Positions 48,258 through 59,858 of a stretch of DNA of 64,000 nucleotides are shown here, one piece after another. Numbering within the stretch: position 1 is the stretch's first letter; every line of letters begins with the position of its first letter. The notes under the pieces are model-generated. The model was not told where the DNA came from. It ran no database searches and was given only the letters and a program-made list of their open reading frames with translations. Made by a program: the position numbers and the translations under genes. The stretch is from Liolophura sinensis (lineage: Eukaryota; Mollusca; Polyplacophora; Chitonida; Chitonidae). The stretch lies in NCBI RefSeq assembly GCF_032854445.1, contig NC_088300.1, positions 81,272,101-81,336,100 on the forward strand, given 5' to 3'.

Positions 48258-49029
48258 CGTAAAAGCCTGAGTACCGTGGTATAAGACTGACTATCGTTGT
48301 ATAAGCCTATAGTCTGTTTCTTTTAGCGAGTCGCCTATATTCAGCTGTCGGTAAAATCAGTCCTATTCGCTACCAAAATTACCTTTAGTCAGTGACATGT
48401 AACATATTCTTGCAAAGAAAAGTAAGAATACTTTTTCTAATTCTTAATGTTAAACTGCATTAGCTCGGTTTCGACGGCAAGAACTCATAGCATTCGGTGA
48501 CGTCAAAAGTGTTAAAAAAAAACGGCGTCATGCTGGACAATGGACGTGGAGAGCTATTTTCTTTACAATGATTTAACAGGCAGCTTAACATAGGCAGCTA
48601 AAGAAACTGACCACCGTCGTATTAGCCTGACCACCGTAGCATAAGGCTGACCACTGTCGTATAAGGCTGACCACCGTAGTATAAGGCTGACCACCGTAGT
48701 ATAACGCTTACCAGCGTAGCATTAGCCTGACCACCGTAGTATAAGCCTAACCATCACCGTATAAGGCTGACCATTGTCGTATAAGGCTGAGCACCCTCCT
48801 ATAAGGCTGACCATCGTAGTATTAGGCTGACCACCATCGTATAAGGCTCACCACTGCAGTATAAGGCTGACAACCGTAGTATATTTATTTATTTGATTGG
48901 TGTTTTACGCCGTGCTCAAGAATATTTCGCTTATACGACGGCGGCCATCATTATGGTGGGTGGAAACCCACGACCATCCGCAGGTTACTGGCAGGCCATC
49001 CTAGGTACCAAATACAAATAACATCCCCA

Positions 49030-49320
49030 GGTTTCCTCGTGAGCCTTTGTATGTATGTCGTCCTTTGAAATTTTTCAGTCATATGACGACGATTAGCCAT
49101 TAGGTGTGCGTACGTATACTGTGTCTTCTAGCGACAGGGCAAGACCATGCCGCAGAAGCGCTCCCGCCAGTGAAGGCATCATGCCGAAGGCACCAGGTTT
49201 GACACCCCCACGTAGTCACATCATACTGGCACCGGGCCAACCAGTCCTGCTTCATGGCTGAGTGCTGAGCGCCAAGTGAGGCAGCAACAAGAACCATTTT
49301 TTAAAAGTCTTTTGTATGAT
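49030..49320 (-). mobile_element. SINE of the CATATGACGACGA-tail family
   Basis: On the minus strand the body (TGCCTCACTTGGCGCTCAGC, GAAGCAGGACTGGTTGGCCC) is followed by a tail ATCGTCGTCATATGACTG. Body and tail order match the element at 1580-1941, with divergence. The duplication breakpoint at 49127 lies within it. Confidence 0.65.
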
Positions 49321-49369
49321 GCGACCCGGGTTTGATCCCTCCGGCTTTGAACCCGGATCTTCCGACTTC

Positions 49370-49660
49370 GAGTGAGTGATTGAGTGCTTGGGGTTTAACG
49401 TCGTACTTAACAATTTTTTCAGTCATATGACGACGAAGGAATCCTAAGAGTGCATGTAATGTGCTTCCTTGTTGCAGGACGGGATTTCCACCGCTCTATC
49501 TAGTGCTGCTTCACGGAGACGCCTTACCGACGGCAAGTAAGCCTACCCATTACACTGATACGGGTCAACCAGTCGTTGCACTATCCCCTTCATACTGAAC
49601 GCCAAGCAAGGTTCCGACTTGGATGCGGGCGCTCTAATCATGGGCCACAGGACATTCACA
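49370..49660 (-). mobile_element. Second SINE of the same family
   Basis: In plus-strand order: GAGTGAGTGATTGAGTGCTT + GGGGTTTAACGTCGTACTTA, AGTCATATGACGACGAAGGA, TCTAGTGCTGCTTCACGGAG and CTGAACGCCAAGCAAGG. This is the reverse complement of the order in 1580-1941. Confidence 0.78.
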
Positions 49661-50620
49661 TCTCCTGTTCACAAGCGACAGCTTATGCACACAGGTAAAC
49701 GTGTTCACCACAGTAAAGACTGAAAACTTGCAGTCTCAGTAGATTAACTATTACAGGTTGACCCCACGTTCACGGGTAGGCACCTATACTGTAATTTTCA
49801 TCTGTGTATATGTACATATATATAAGCTCTCGCGTGCAGAGTGACATTATCAGCTAGGCAGTTTCTCTGCTAATGTCTGTACATCAGTAAGAATCATGTA
49901 GCCGTTCCATTGGTGCATGAGTTTATAGTGAATGGCGTCTGAGGTCTACTGACCAGCGAAAACAGCCACTTGACTTCGTTTCATTCAGCTTCACATCAAC
50001 ACGTTTGGGCTCCTCATAGTCCTCAAGCGACTTCAAACTACATGTCACGAAATCCCATACAATTTGAACTGACCGAGTCTTTCAGTGGGTCACAAAAGGG
50101 GCGGGGTCACGTGGGGAATACCGGCTGCTCGGTTAGAATATACGGTAACATATTCTCTGTCACGTTATTTCGCGGAAGGCTGTTTAATTCATGTATTATA
50201 TGGTGGAACATGACAGGAAATCAGGGAACAAGATTATCACCGTTACATGAAGCTTTCTTCATCTTTGGAAATCGTTTCAGTTTCAGGGTTATACCAAAAA
50301 AACGAACGAGTGACTGTATCAAATTCTCCCAGTAAATAGGATCTATATGTGTTAATGCGGGTATCCGACAAACAAAGTTTTTCACGGTATATGCTTCTCT
50401 TTCAACCTATGGTAAAGTCCTATTGTCAATGTTTTCTACCAAGACTAATTCTCTCTTCGCTTGTCGCACATGTATAGATCACACAGGCAGGCATACCGGT
50501 CGTTTTTTTCCTTTGTCCAATCCTAAAGTTTGTATATTTTACTTGTGAAATCATTCTGTGATAATAGTCGCCAGTCAGGCAATGTTCAGTTTTAGAATCA
50601 TTATCTGGATTGCACACAAG
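49661..50620. other. Region without recognisable gene
   Basis: No exon supported. Bases 50125-50620 are a diverged duplicate of 56397-57310 (see findings). Confidence 0.5.
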
Positions 50621-52480
50621 GTATCTAACCCGTCCTGCCCACCAGGTATCTAACCCATCCTGCCTACCACGTATCTAGCCCGTCCTGCAAACCAGGTATC
50701 TATCCTATCCTGCCCACCAAGTATTTAACCCATCCTGCCCACTTTCAACCCATGTATGTAACCCATCCTGCCCACAACGTATCTAACTCATCCATAAGGT
50801 AGCTAACGCATCCTGCCCACCAGGTATCTAACCCATCCTGCCCACAACGTATCTGACCCATCCTACCCATCCTACCTATCCTGCACACCAGATATCTAAC
50901 CTTTCTACTCAGCAGGTATCTAACCCATCCTGCCCATAACGTATGTAACTCATCCTGCACACCAGGTATCTAACCATCCTGCGCACAAAATATCTAACCC
51001 ATCATGCACACAAGGCATCTAACTCATCCTGCACACCAGGTATCTAACCTATCCTGCACACAAAATATCTAACCCATCTGCACATAAGGTATCTAACCCA
51101 TCCTACCATACCAGTACCTAACTCACCCAAGTATCTAACTCATCGTGCGCACCAGGTATCTAACTCATCCTACCATACCAGTACCAAACCCATCCAAGTA
51201 GCTAACCCATCTGCACATAAGGTATCTAACCCATCCTAACATACCAGTACCTAACTCACCCAAGTATCTAACTCATCGTGCGAACCAGGTATCCAACCCA
51301 TCCTACCATACCAGTACCTAACCCATCCAAGTATCTAACCCATCCTGCGCACCAGGTATCTAAAACATCCTAACATACCAGTACATAACTCACCCAAGTA
51401 TCTAACTCATCGTGCGAACCAGGTATCCAACCCATCCTACCATACCAGTACCTAACCCATCCAAGTATCTAACCCATCCTGCGCACCAGGTATCTAAATC
51501 ATCCTAACACACCAGTACCTAACCCATCCAAGTATCTATCCCATCCTGCACTCCAGGTATCTAACCTATCTTGCACACAAAATGTCTAACCCATCAGCAC
51601 ATAAGGTGTCTAACCCATCCTACCATACCTGTACCTAACCCATCCAAGTATCTAACCCATCCTGCGCACCAGGTATCTAACTCATCCTACCATACCAGTA
51701 CCAAACCTATCCAAGTATCTAACCCATCCTGCGCACCAGGTATCTAAATCATCCTAACACACAAGTACCTAACCCATCCAAGTATCTATCCCATCCTGCG
51801 CACCAGGTATCTAACCTTTCTACACATCAGGTATCTAACCCATCGTGCCTAGCCCATCCTACACGCAAGGTATCTAACCGATCCTATACACCAGCTATCT
51901 AACCCATCCTGCACACAAAGTATCTAACCCATCCTGCCCACACGTATCTTACACATCCTGCCCACCAGGTATCTAACCCATCTGCACACCAGGTATCTAA
52001 CCCCTCCTGCCTACAACGTATCTAACCCATCCTACCATACCAGTGCCTAACTCATCCAAGTATCTGACCATCCTGAACACCAGGTATCTAACACATTATG
52101 CACGTCAGGTATCTAGCCCATCCTGCACACAAGGTATCTAAGCAATCCTACCATACCAGTGCCTAACTCATCCACGTATCTAACCCATCCTGCACACCAG
52201 GTATCTAGCCCATCCTGCCCACACGTATCTAACCCATTCAACCCATAAGGTAGGTAACGCATCCTGCCCACCAGGTATCTAACCCATCCTGCACACAAGG
52301 TATCTAACCCATCCTGCGCACAAGGTATTTAACCCATCCTACCATACCAGTGCCTAACTCATCCAAGTTTCTAGCCCATCCTGCACACCAGGTATCTAAC
52401 ACATTATGCACTTCAGGTATCTAGCCCATCCTGTCCACCCAGTATCTAACCCATCCCGTCCACCCGTCACCCCTCCCGCA
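50620..52480. repeat. 25-bp minisatellite, about 1.9 kb
   Basis: Units of CACCAGGTATCTAACCCATC + CTGC, with interspersed longer units containing CCTACCATACCAGTACCTAA. Higher-order blocks of 70-130 bases repeat within 51100-51800. Confidence 0.92.
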
Positions 52481-52699
52481 AACCCCACCACACGCAAACC
52501 CCGGCACACCCGGTACACCGCTACACCCGGTAAACCTCCCACAAACTGCACCACATCACTCCCGGGTACCTTCTCGGTACACCCGGTACCCTCCAACAAA
52601 GCGTGGCGGACATCGCCTTAACACAACGAAACCGCCTTGACATTCGGCCCCACTCGGTCTGTAAAACCTTCCGCAAGCTCCCCGACATTGCCGCGCTCC

Positions 52700-53330
52700 T
52701 GTCTGTCAAACTTTCCCAATTCCGCCTATACACCCTGCATTCTGCGAGTAAAACCTGCCACAGCGACACCCCGTCCGTGTTCTCTGCATTCTGCGAGTCT
52801 CCCGTAAAACCTGCCACAGCGACAACCTGCCCGTACTCTCTGCATTCTGCGACTCTCCCGTAAAACCTGCCACAGCGACACCCCGCCCGTATTCCCTGCA
52901 TTCTGGGATCCTCCCGTAAAATCTGCCACACCGACTCCCAGCCAGTGCACCCTGCATTCTGCGATCCTCCCGTAAAACCTGCCACAGCGACACCCCGCCC
53001 GTACTCTCTGCATTCTCGGAGTCTCCCGTAAAACCTGCCACAGCGACATCCCTCCCGTACACTCTACATTCTGCGATCCTCCCGTAAAAACCTGCCACAA
53101 TGACACCCCGCCCGTACACCCTGCATTCTGCGACCCTCCCGTAAAACCTGCCACAGCGATGCTACGCCCATATTCCCTGTATTCTGCGATCCTCCCGTAA
53201 AACCTGTCACAGTGACACCTCGTCCGTACACCCTGCATTCTGCGATCCTCCCGTAAAAACCTGCCACAGCGACACCCCGCCCGTATTCCGGCATTCCGCG
53301 AGCCTCCTGTAAAACCTGCCACACTCCGCC
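52700..53330. repeat. 55-bp GC-rich minisatellite
   Basis: About 11 units of CTGCATTCTGCGATCCTCCC + GTAAAACCTGCCACAGCGAC + ACCCCGCCCGTACAC. Several overlapping minus-strand open frames (up to 227 codons) arise from it and are not genes. Confidence 0.92.
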
Positions 53331-54475
53331 CGTATACCATGCCGAACTTAAATCGGGCGCAAATCCTTCCCCACTCCATCCGAAAGGCATTTAAACTGCG
53401 AATACTCATTGTTGAAGTGAAATATAATTACTTCACCACTTAATGAAGCTGGCTATACGTTACATGACACACTCAGCTAGGTACACACTGTGTCTATCCG
53501 CATACGTCTGCTAATGATTATTGGTCTCGTATATATTCTGGAATATTTCACACAATAGCGGTGGACAGGACTATTGGTGCACTTTATTGTTGTCATTATG
53601 GCCTGGGTCCTCTGTACAAAACACGGAATAGTTCCTATTGAAAGACTCTTGGCGCCTGAAGGCAACAGATGCACAGAGGCTACGTGTCCTGGTTTCTGCA
53701 TAACAGTTATGTAACCGCTGACAGTAATAGATTGCAGCTGAAAAAGATACACAGGTGATCTGATGATGCAGCTATATGCACACAGTACATATAAACAATG
53801 CAGCAGTAGAGATGTGTCATGTGCCATTGTCACCGTATCACAGGTGGGTTAGCTCCTTCACTGCCAGCTTTTCTAACGGGTGTGTGAATTAACAATAGTA
53901 TAAGATTCTGCCATCTGATATAGGCTGACTAGGCTTAGCATATACAGGGTAACAGTACAGGTTCCTTGGCACAAAAAGTCATACAGCCATCTTTGTTTAT
54001 TAGACCACTTCCTAGGCGACCACAAGAAATTATGGTGTTTTTTTTTTCATTCCTATTGTGGTTTGATTAACGTTCACCATGTTCCATATACTGGCCAGAA
54101 AAGAGCAAGAAGCATCATATATGAAATATACTACAGTCTATATATACCCACTTACAAAAATCAAGTCAATTCACTTGCATGTGTTTGCATGAGCAAATCC
54201 TTTGCACACAAATAAGCGCAAGTCATTAAAATGCACAAAAGACAAGTGACATCTCACTGGTTTCAGTCAAAACGGTACTGTACCAAATTCTTTTGTTTCC
54301 CAGCTCTTATGTGTAGGTCGCCACGATATGGCTGAAATATTGCCGGTGTGATCTTCTGTCATAATCAATCACTTATTCTTAAGTGCTCAAGATCCTATTC
54401 ATACGGTGACTAATTTCTTCTTTTTTGCTTCCGGTATTTTCGTCTGTGGCATCAGTGGCATTCACTGCCCATCTA
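53331..54475. other. Region without recognisable gene
   Basis: No exon, RNA gene or mobile element was recognised between the GC-rich array and the Tc1-like element. Confidence 0.5.
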
Positions 54476-56124
54476 CACTGTTGACCATAAAGTTGGAATA
54501 AATTAATTCGACGACTGAATTCGGAGTTATTCTAATTGTACGCGGTGTTGAATGCTTGATTATGGCGTAGATATCAGCATAACACCAAATGTTGGTCTTC
54601 TCTACACATATCAGCCTATTGTAATCTTTAATGGATCGATTATAGGCTGTAGAACGGCGTCAAAACAAAAACTGGCATTTCAAGACGAAAGGATTGAAGG
54701 CTTTACTGCAATGTCTCCATATCACAAACATAAACGTATTTGTTCCCTTCGTATTATAAGTTACAGACAATACAGTTTGTAAGAGAAACAGTCATTAATA
54801 TCTCGTATGACCACCCCTGACACGAATCAATGCGTCAAGACGTCGTTGCATGCTGTCGACCAGATTGTTAATGAATTCAATGGGCAGAACGTTCCACTCA
54901 TTGATCAGAGCCTGTGCCAGTTCTTGCAGATTTTCAGCAATATTGTCGCGTGCGTTGATGGCTCGCCCTAACTTGTCCCAGGCATGTTCTATTGGGTTCA
55001 TATCAGGGGAACACGATGGCCAAGGTAACTGCTCCACCCCTTGTGCCCGAAGAAATTCTCGTGTTGCAGCGGCCCTGTGTGGTGTAGCGTTGTCGTCTTG
55101 CAAACGAAAATTGTCTCCATAACCCTTCGTGCGTATGGAAGGCAATGGTTTTCAAGGATATCAATGTACACGACGGCGTTGACGTTTTCGTCGGGCACCA
55201 CCAACGGCGTTTTTCCACCATAGTGAATACCGGCCCAAACCATTACTGAACCACCACCCCTTGATTGTTTTCCTGCACACAGTTATCTCGAAGGCTTTCT
55301 CCTCGCAAACGACGAACCCTTTGCCTTCCGTCCACAGGTTTCAGGAAGAAGCGACTCTCATCCGTGAAGAGCACATGTCGCCAATGCCCTAACTGCAATT
55401 GTCTGTGCTCCCTAGCCCAGCGAAGCCTTTGGACTCTATGTTGGGAGGTTAGGCGGGGACATTTGGTCATACGTCTTGCTCGATAACCATGCTGAAGTAA
55501 TCTGCGATTCACCGTTGTTCGGGAAACATTGATTCCGTAATGCCTCCGCCACAAACGGCGAAGATGGTTCGGAGACATTTTCCGGTTTGTGCGAGAGAGA
55601 TTGAGCAGTCGGCGGTCATCCCGTCTCGTAGTCAGTCGTGGTCGTCCTGGAGTTTGACGTGGCCGCAAATGACCCACGTCTCGATGACGTCTGATGATTT
55701 TGCTGACTGTACTTTGCGATATGCCTACAAAATCGGCAACATCGGACTGTTTGTAGCCTTCTTGATGGAGGGCAATCACTCTCCGGCGTATTGGCATTGG
55801 AGTCGCACGAGGCATAGCCGGAATCCCCGCTACACTACTTTTTGTTCCATGCGAAACGGAGAACTCCGTTATGCGCGAGGTAATTTGACCTCTCTCTGAA
55901 TGAAGATCACTGGAGAAGCACCAGGTACAGGGCTTTTTATCACTACCATCAGAGCCTCTTATGTAATTCTCATATTAGCATAGAATAAAACATTTTTGTA
56001 CACGTAGTAGAGAGAGATTATGCATCAATTCGTGTCGGCTTATATTATTTTTGAGGCGAAAAATAATATTAAACTTCTGGGATTGTGGCTAAAATATTTT
56101 ATTCCAACTTTATGGTCAACAGTG
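54476..56124 (-). mobile_element. Full-length Tc1-like DNA transposon
   Basis: 1649 bases bounded by 27-bp terminal inverted repeats, CACTGTTGACCATAAAGTTG + GAATAAA (54476-54502) and its reverse complement (56098-56124). A TA dinucleotide flanks each side, the expected Tc1/mariner target-site duplication. It contains a transposase gene broken by two frameshifts. Confidence 0.95.
54795..55815 (-). pseudogene. Tc1-like DD34E transposase, two frameshifts
   Basis: Starts at 55815. The N-terminal part holds a paired-like helix-turn-helix (HQEGYKQSDVADFVGISQST) and a second DNA-binding region, then FTDESRF with the first catalytic Asp. The frame breaks at about 55245-55255 in a G run before the GGGSVMVWAGI-type motif, and again at about 55120-55125 before DDNATPH (second Asp). 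The last part has SPDMNPIEHAWD with the Glu 34 residues after the second Asp, and ends at 54795. Each break is compatible with a one-base change. Without correction it cannot make a full transposase. It would act as a nuclear cut-and-paste transposase. Confidence 0.93.
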
Positions 56125-56134
56125 TATATATGAT

Positions 56135-56365
56135 TTTAGTGAATAATCTGTGTGTACACAAGGCAAACACGATTTACCTGTGAATAATCTGTGTGTACAC
56201 AAGGCAAACATGATTTACCTGTGAATAATCTGTGTGTACACAAGGCAAACATGATTTACCTGTGAATAATCTGTGTGTACACAAGGCAAACATGATTTAC
56301 CTGTGAATAATCTGTGTGTACACAAGGCAAACACGATTTACCTGTAAATAATCTGTGTGCACACA
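56135..56365. repeat. 42-bp tandem array, about 5.5 units
   Basis: Units of GTGAATAATCTGTGTGTACA + CAAGGCAAACATGATTTACCT. It begins ten bases after the Tc1-like element. Confidence 0.92.
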
Positions 56366-56488
56366 ATGCAGTCAAACCCTCATATTAACAAGGTCACAGA
56401 TATCCTCTGTCACGTTATTTCGTCAAGGCTGTCTCATTCTTGTATCATATGATCCTGGAACAGGACAGGGAATAAGCCAACAAGAAAG

Positions 56489-57061
56489 TTAAAGGAGAAG
56501 AAAACTTAAATCAATGACACTATAGGCTGAAGAGAGAACATTTTTTTTTCAATCTGGTGGTGCCTGCTGCATAATTTTGCGATTTTTCCTCGCCATACAC
56601 GTAAAGTCTGAAAACAGCAAAGCTGGCATAAATCGCTCAGTTCATCGCGTCCTCCATCTTTAACACCCTGTAATTTATGTTGGGGGTCTGTCGCCACAGC
56701 AGCCAATGAGAGTGGTTAAAACTGCCAGGTTTGATCGTGTAAACTCGGAACCTGTGTCCAACTTTCCGGTTTCCCGACTGTAAGGCGGAAAACGAACTGT
56801 ACTGTTCACTACCTTCTGGGAGTTCTATCGGAAATGTACGAACTGTACTTCGGCGGTTTCCGACGACAATTCTCCTCCTAACACAGAAGACTTCAGGACT
56901 AGTTCTTAGGCAAAATGGAGTCGCCCACAGCGGATTTTGGCGCTGACTTAATTTATCAACTCGAGGTACATATTAGAATTTTTTTATGGCATGCACCTGC
57001 GAGGAAAGGCATACTCTTTTCAATGGTATTTATTTGATATTTAAATTTTCTTCTCCTTTAA
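56489..57061. mobile_element. TTAA-flanked MITE-like element
   Basis: The ends are TTAAAGGAGAAGAAAACTTA and TAAATTTTCTTCTCCTTTAA, inverted repeats of about 23 bases with one mismatch. TTAA at both edges is compatible with a TTAA target-site duplication. It interrupts a segment that is continuous in the related copy near 50240, which supports insertion. There is no transposase; a short open frame starts at about 56914 (MESPTADFGADLIYQLE). Confidence 0.72.
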
Positions 57062-57734
57062 CATCGATACAAGAACGTTTCTTCATCGTTTCAGTTTCAG
57101 GGTTATGCCAAGCAATAATAACGAGGGGGTAAATAGGATCTATATGTATAAGGACTGGTATACGTCAAACGCACGTGGCCCAAGGTTTTCACGGTATATG
57201 CCTCTCTTTCAACCTATGGTAAAATAGTTTTGTCAATGTTTTGTACCAAGACTTCCTCTCTTCGCTTGTCGCTCAGGTTCAGGTTCACAATCATTATCCA
57301 GATTCCGCACGAGCTGTCTGTGGACAGTCTGTAGCCAGGTTTACCAAACTTATACATCATGTACACTCAGACATTACATCTAATTTTAGACTGTCATTTA
57401 GGTTTCTTTTGTTAATTTAAGCCATATTTTCAGAGAGGATTGTAAACACAGGATCTCTTCTAAAAAATTTTCATCAAAATTGCACCACATGTGCACCTAG
57501 TCATGTAGTAAAAAAACAGACTTTTTCTTGCACCTTAATCCGCTTTTCATGGTTGTTGATTTTGTGTCGGTATTACATCGGGAATATTTCTTCTTGTATT
57601 ATTGTATTGAACGCTTGTATTTCGATAGCCTTACCAGACTAACACTCGCTTTGCTACCTCGTTACCTCGCTGCCTCGTCCTGTATTAGAAAGGTCGTGGT
57701 AGCAAGATGTCTTCCATCGGCTTCCATAAGATTA
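57062..57734. other. Region without recognisable gene
   Basis: Bases 57062-57310 are the second part of the diverged duplicate. The rest shows no exon or element. Confidence 0.5.
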
Positions 57735-58060
57735 ACCTGACAGCCAAGGCTGAGAATGGCCTTTCCACCAGTTCATCTCACAGTCAATTTCTTTTTTTCT
57801 ATCAGTTGCCCTTAGAACCAATGCTGAGAAATCTTTTCCCCACAATTTGATCTGAGAGCCAAGGCTGAGAATGGCTTTTCACCAGTTCATCTGACAGCCA
57901 ATTTCCCTTTTGTACCAGCTGGCCCATAGAGCCAATGCTGAGAACTCCCTTTTGTACCATTTGTTCTGACAGCCAACGTTGGGAATTGCTTTTACACCGG
58001 TTCATCCGACAGTCAATTTTTTTTATCTACCAGTTGATCTCAGAGAAAATGCTGAGAACT
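57735..58060. repeat. Degenerate long-period precursor of the 41-bp array
   Basis: Units of about 75 bases with CTGACAGCCAA, AATGCTGAGAA and TTTTCACCAGTTCATCTGAC. They share the core CTGACAGCCAA...GAGAA with the homogeneous array to the right. Confidence 0.75.
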
Positions 58061-59420
58061 CCTTTTCCCACCATTTTACCTGACAGCCAACGCTAAGAAT
58101 GACTTTTCCCACCATTTTACCTGACAGCCAACGCTAAGAATTACTTTTCCCACCATTTTACCTGACAGCCAACGCTAAGAAGTACTTTTCCCACCATTTT
58201 ACCTGACAGCCAAAGCTAAGAATTACTTTTCCCACCATTTTACCTGACGGCCAACGCTAAGAAGTACTTTTCCCACCATTTTACCTGACGGCCAAAGCTA
58301 AGAAGTACTTTTCCCACCATTTTACCTGACAGCCAACGCTAAGAATTACTTTTCCCACCATTTTACCTGACAGCCAAAGCTAAGAAGTACTTTTCCCACC
58401 ATTTTACCTGACGGCCAAAGCTAAGAAGTACTTTTCCCACCATTTTACCTGACAGCCAAAGCTAAGAAGTACTTTTCCCACTATTTTACCTGACAGCCAA
58501 CGCTAAGAAGTACTTTTCCCACCATTTTACCTGACAGTCAACGCTAAGAATTACTTTTCCCACCATTTAACCTGACAGCCAAAGCTAAGAAGTACTTTTC
58601 CCACCATTTTACCTGACAGCCAACGCTAAGAATTACTTTTCCCACCATTTTACCTGACGGCCAAAGCTAAGAAGTACTTTTCCCACCATTTTACCTGACA
58701 GTCAAAGCTAAGAAGTACTTTTCCCACTATTTTACCTGACAGCCAACGCTAAGAAGTACTTTTCCCACCATTTTACCCGACAGCCAACGCTAAGAAGTAC
58801 TTTTCCCACCATTTAACCTGACAGCCAAAGCTAAGAATTACTTTTCCCACCATTTTACCTGACAGCCAACGCTAAGAATTACTTTTCCCACCATTTTACC
58901 TGACGGCCAAAGCTAAGAAGTACTTTTCCCACCATTTTACCTGACAGCCAAAGCTAAGAAGTACTTTTCCCACTATTTTACCTGACAGCCAACGCTAAGA
59001 AGTACTTTTCCCACCATTTTACCTGACAGCCAACGCTAAGAATTACTTTTCTCACTATTTTACCTGACAGCCAACGCTAAGAATTACTTTTCCCACCATT
59101 TTACCTGACGGCCAAAGCTAAGAAGTACTTTTCCCACCATTTTACCTGACAGCCAACGCTAAGAAGTACTTTTCCCACTATTTTACCTGACAGTCAACGC
59201 TAAGAAGTACTTTTCCCACCATTTTACCTGACAGCCAACGCTAAGAATTACTTTTCCCACCATTATACCTGACAGCCAACGCTAAGAAGTACTTTTCCCA
59301 CCATTTTACCTGACAGCCAAAGCTAAGAAGTACTTTTCCCACCATTTTACCTGACAGCCAAAGCTAAGAATTACTTTTCCCACTATTTTACCTGACGGCC
59401 AACACTGGGAATTACTTTTT
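58060..59420. repeat. 41-bp homogeneous minisatellite, about 33 units
   Basis: TTTTCCCACCATTTTACCTG + ACAGCCAACGCTAAGAAGTAC. Variants (ACG/AAG, GTAC/TTAC, CAGC/CGGC) recur in blocks, suggesting multi-unit amplification. Confidence 0.95.
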
Positions 59421-59858
59421 GTACAAATTTTTCTGACAGTCATTACTTAGAACGGCCTTGTTCATCGGTGAAAAATTCACGATATGGCAAACGGTCCATA
59501 TAGAACAAAGGTATGAAAGATATATTTATAGGTTATTGGATTGTATGGTCCTGTACTCGCAAGCTTGTCTCTTTCCTGGGCGCCCAGGGCGAGTCCATAC
59601 AGGACCGTACAATCAAATAACCTATTTATTATACACCCACGTGTCAAAAACGTAAGTAAATAAACTCGAACGCTAAGCAAATTGGGTAAAACCGTGCTAA
59701 TTATTTCATATCGCGTAACAATAGCCGATAGCCGGTTGCGGATGAATATGGAATACTGAATGGAGCACTTTCATTGGCTGGCGGAAAACTGGGTCAGGCG
59801 CACTTGGCCGAAGCGGCATTTTACAAATAGAGGTGTAAAGAAAAGAAATGCAGACGTT

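Larger units (their letters stand above)
37414..49127. repeat. 11.7-kb tandem duplication, copy B
   Basis: A direct repeat of 25691-37406. Between the copies are only about 7 bases (TTAATTT-like filler). The indels seen lie in a (TA)n run near 40450, a GA dinucleotide near 41073, homopolymers near 42525, 43377, 43486, 43513 and 49023, and a TCT near 43566. Offset from copy A is 11722-11725 throughout. Confidence 0.95.

Noticed and set aside
52521..53409. Overlapping arginine/glycine-rich minus-strand frames up to 227 codons
   Set aside because: They fall wholly inside the 55-bp GC-rich array and repeat the same residues in several frames; no start context or exon signals.
55265..55899. Plus-strand open frames over the Tc1-like element
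   Set aside because: They are antisense to the transposase, which has clear domain motifs on the minus strand.
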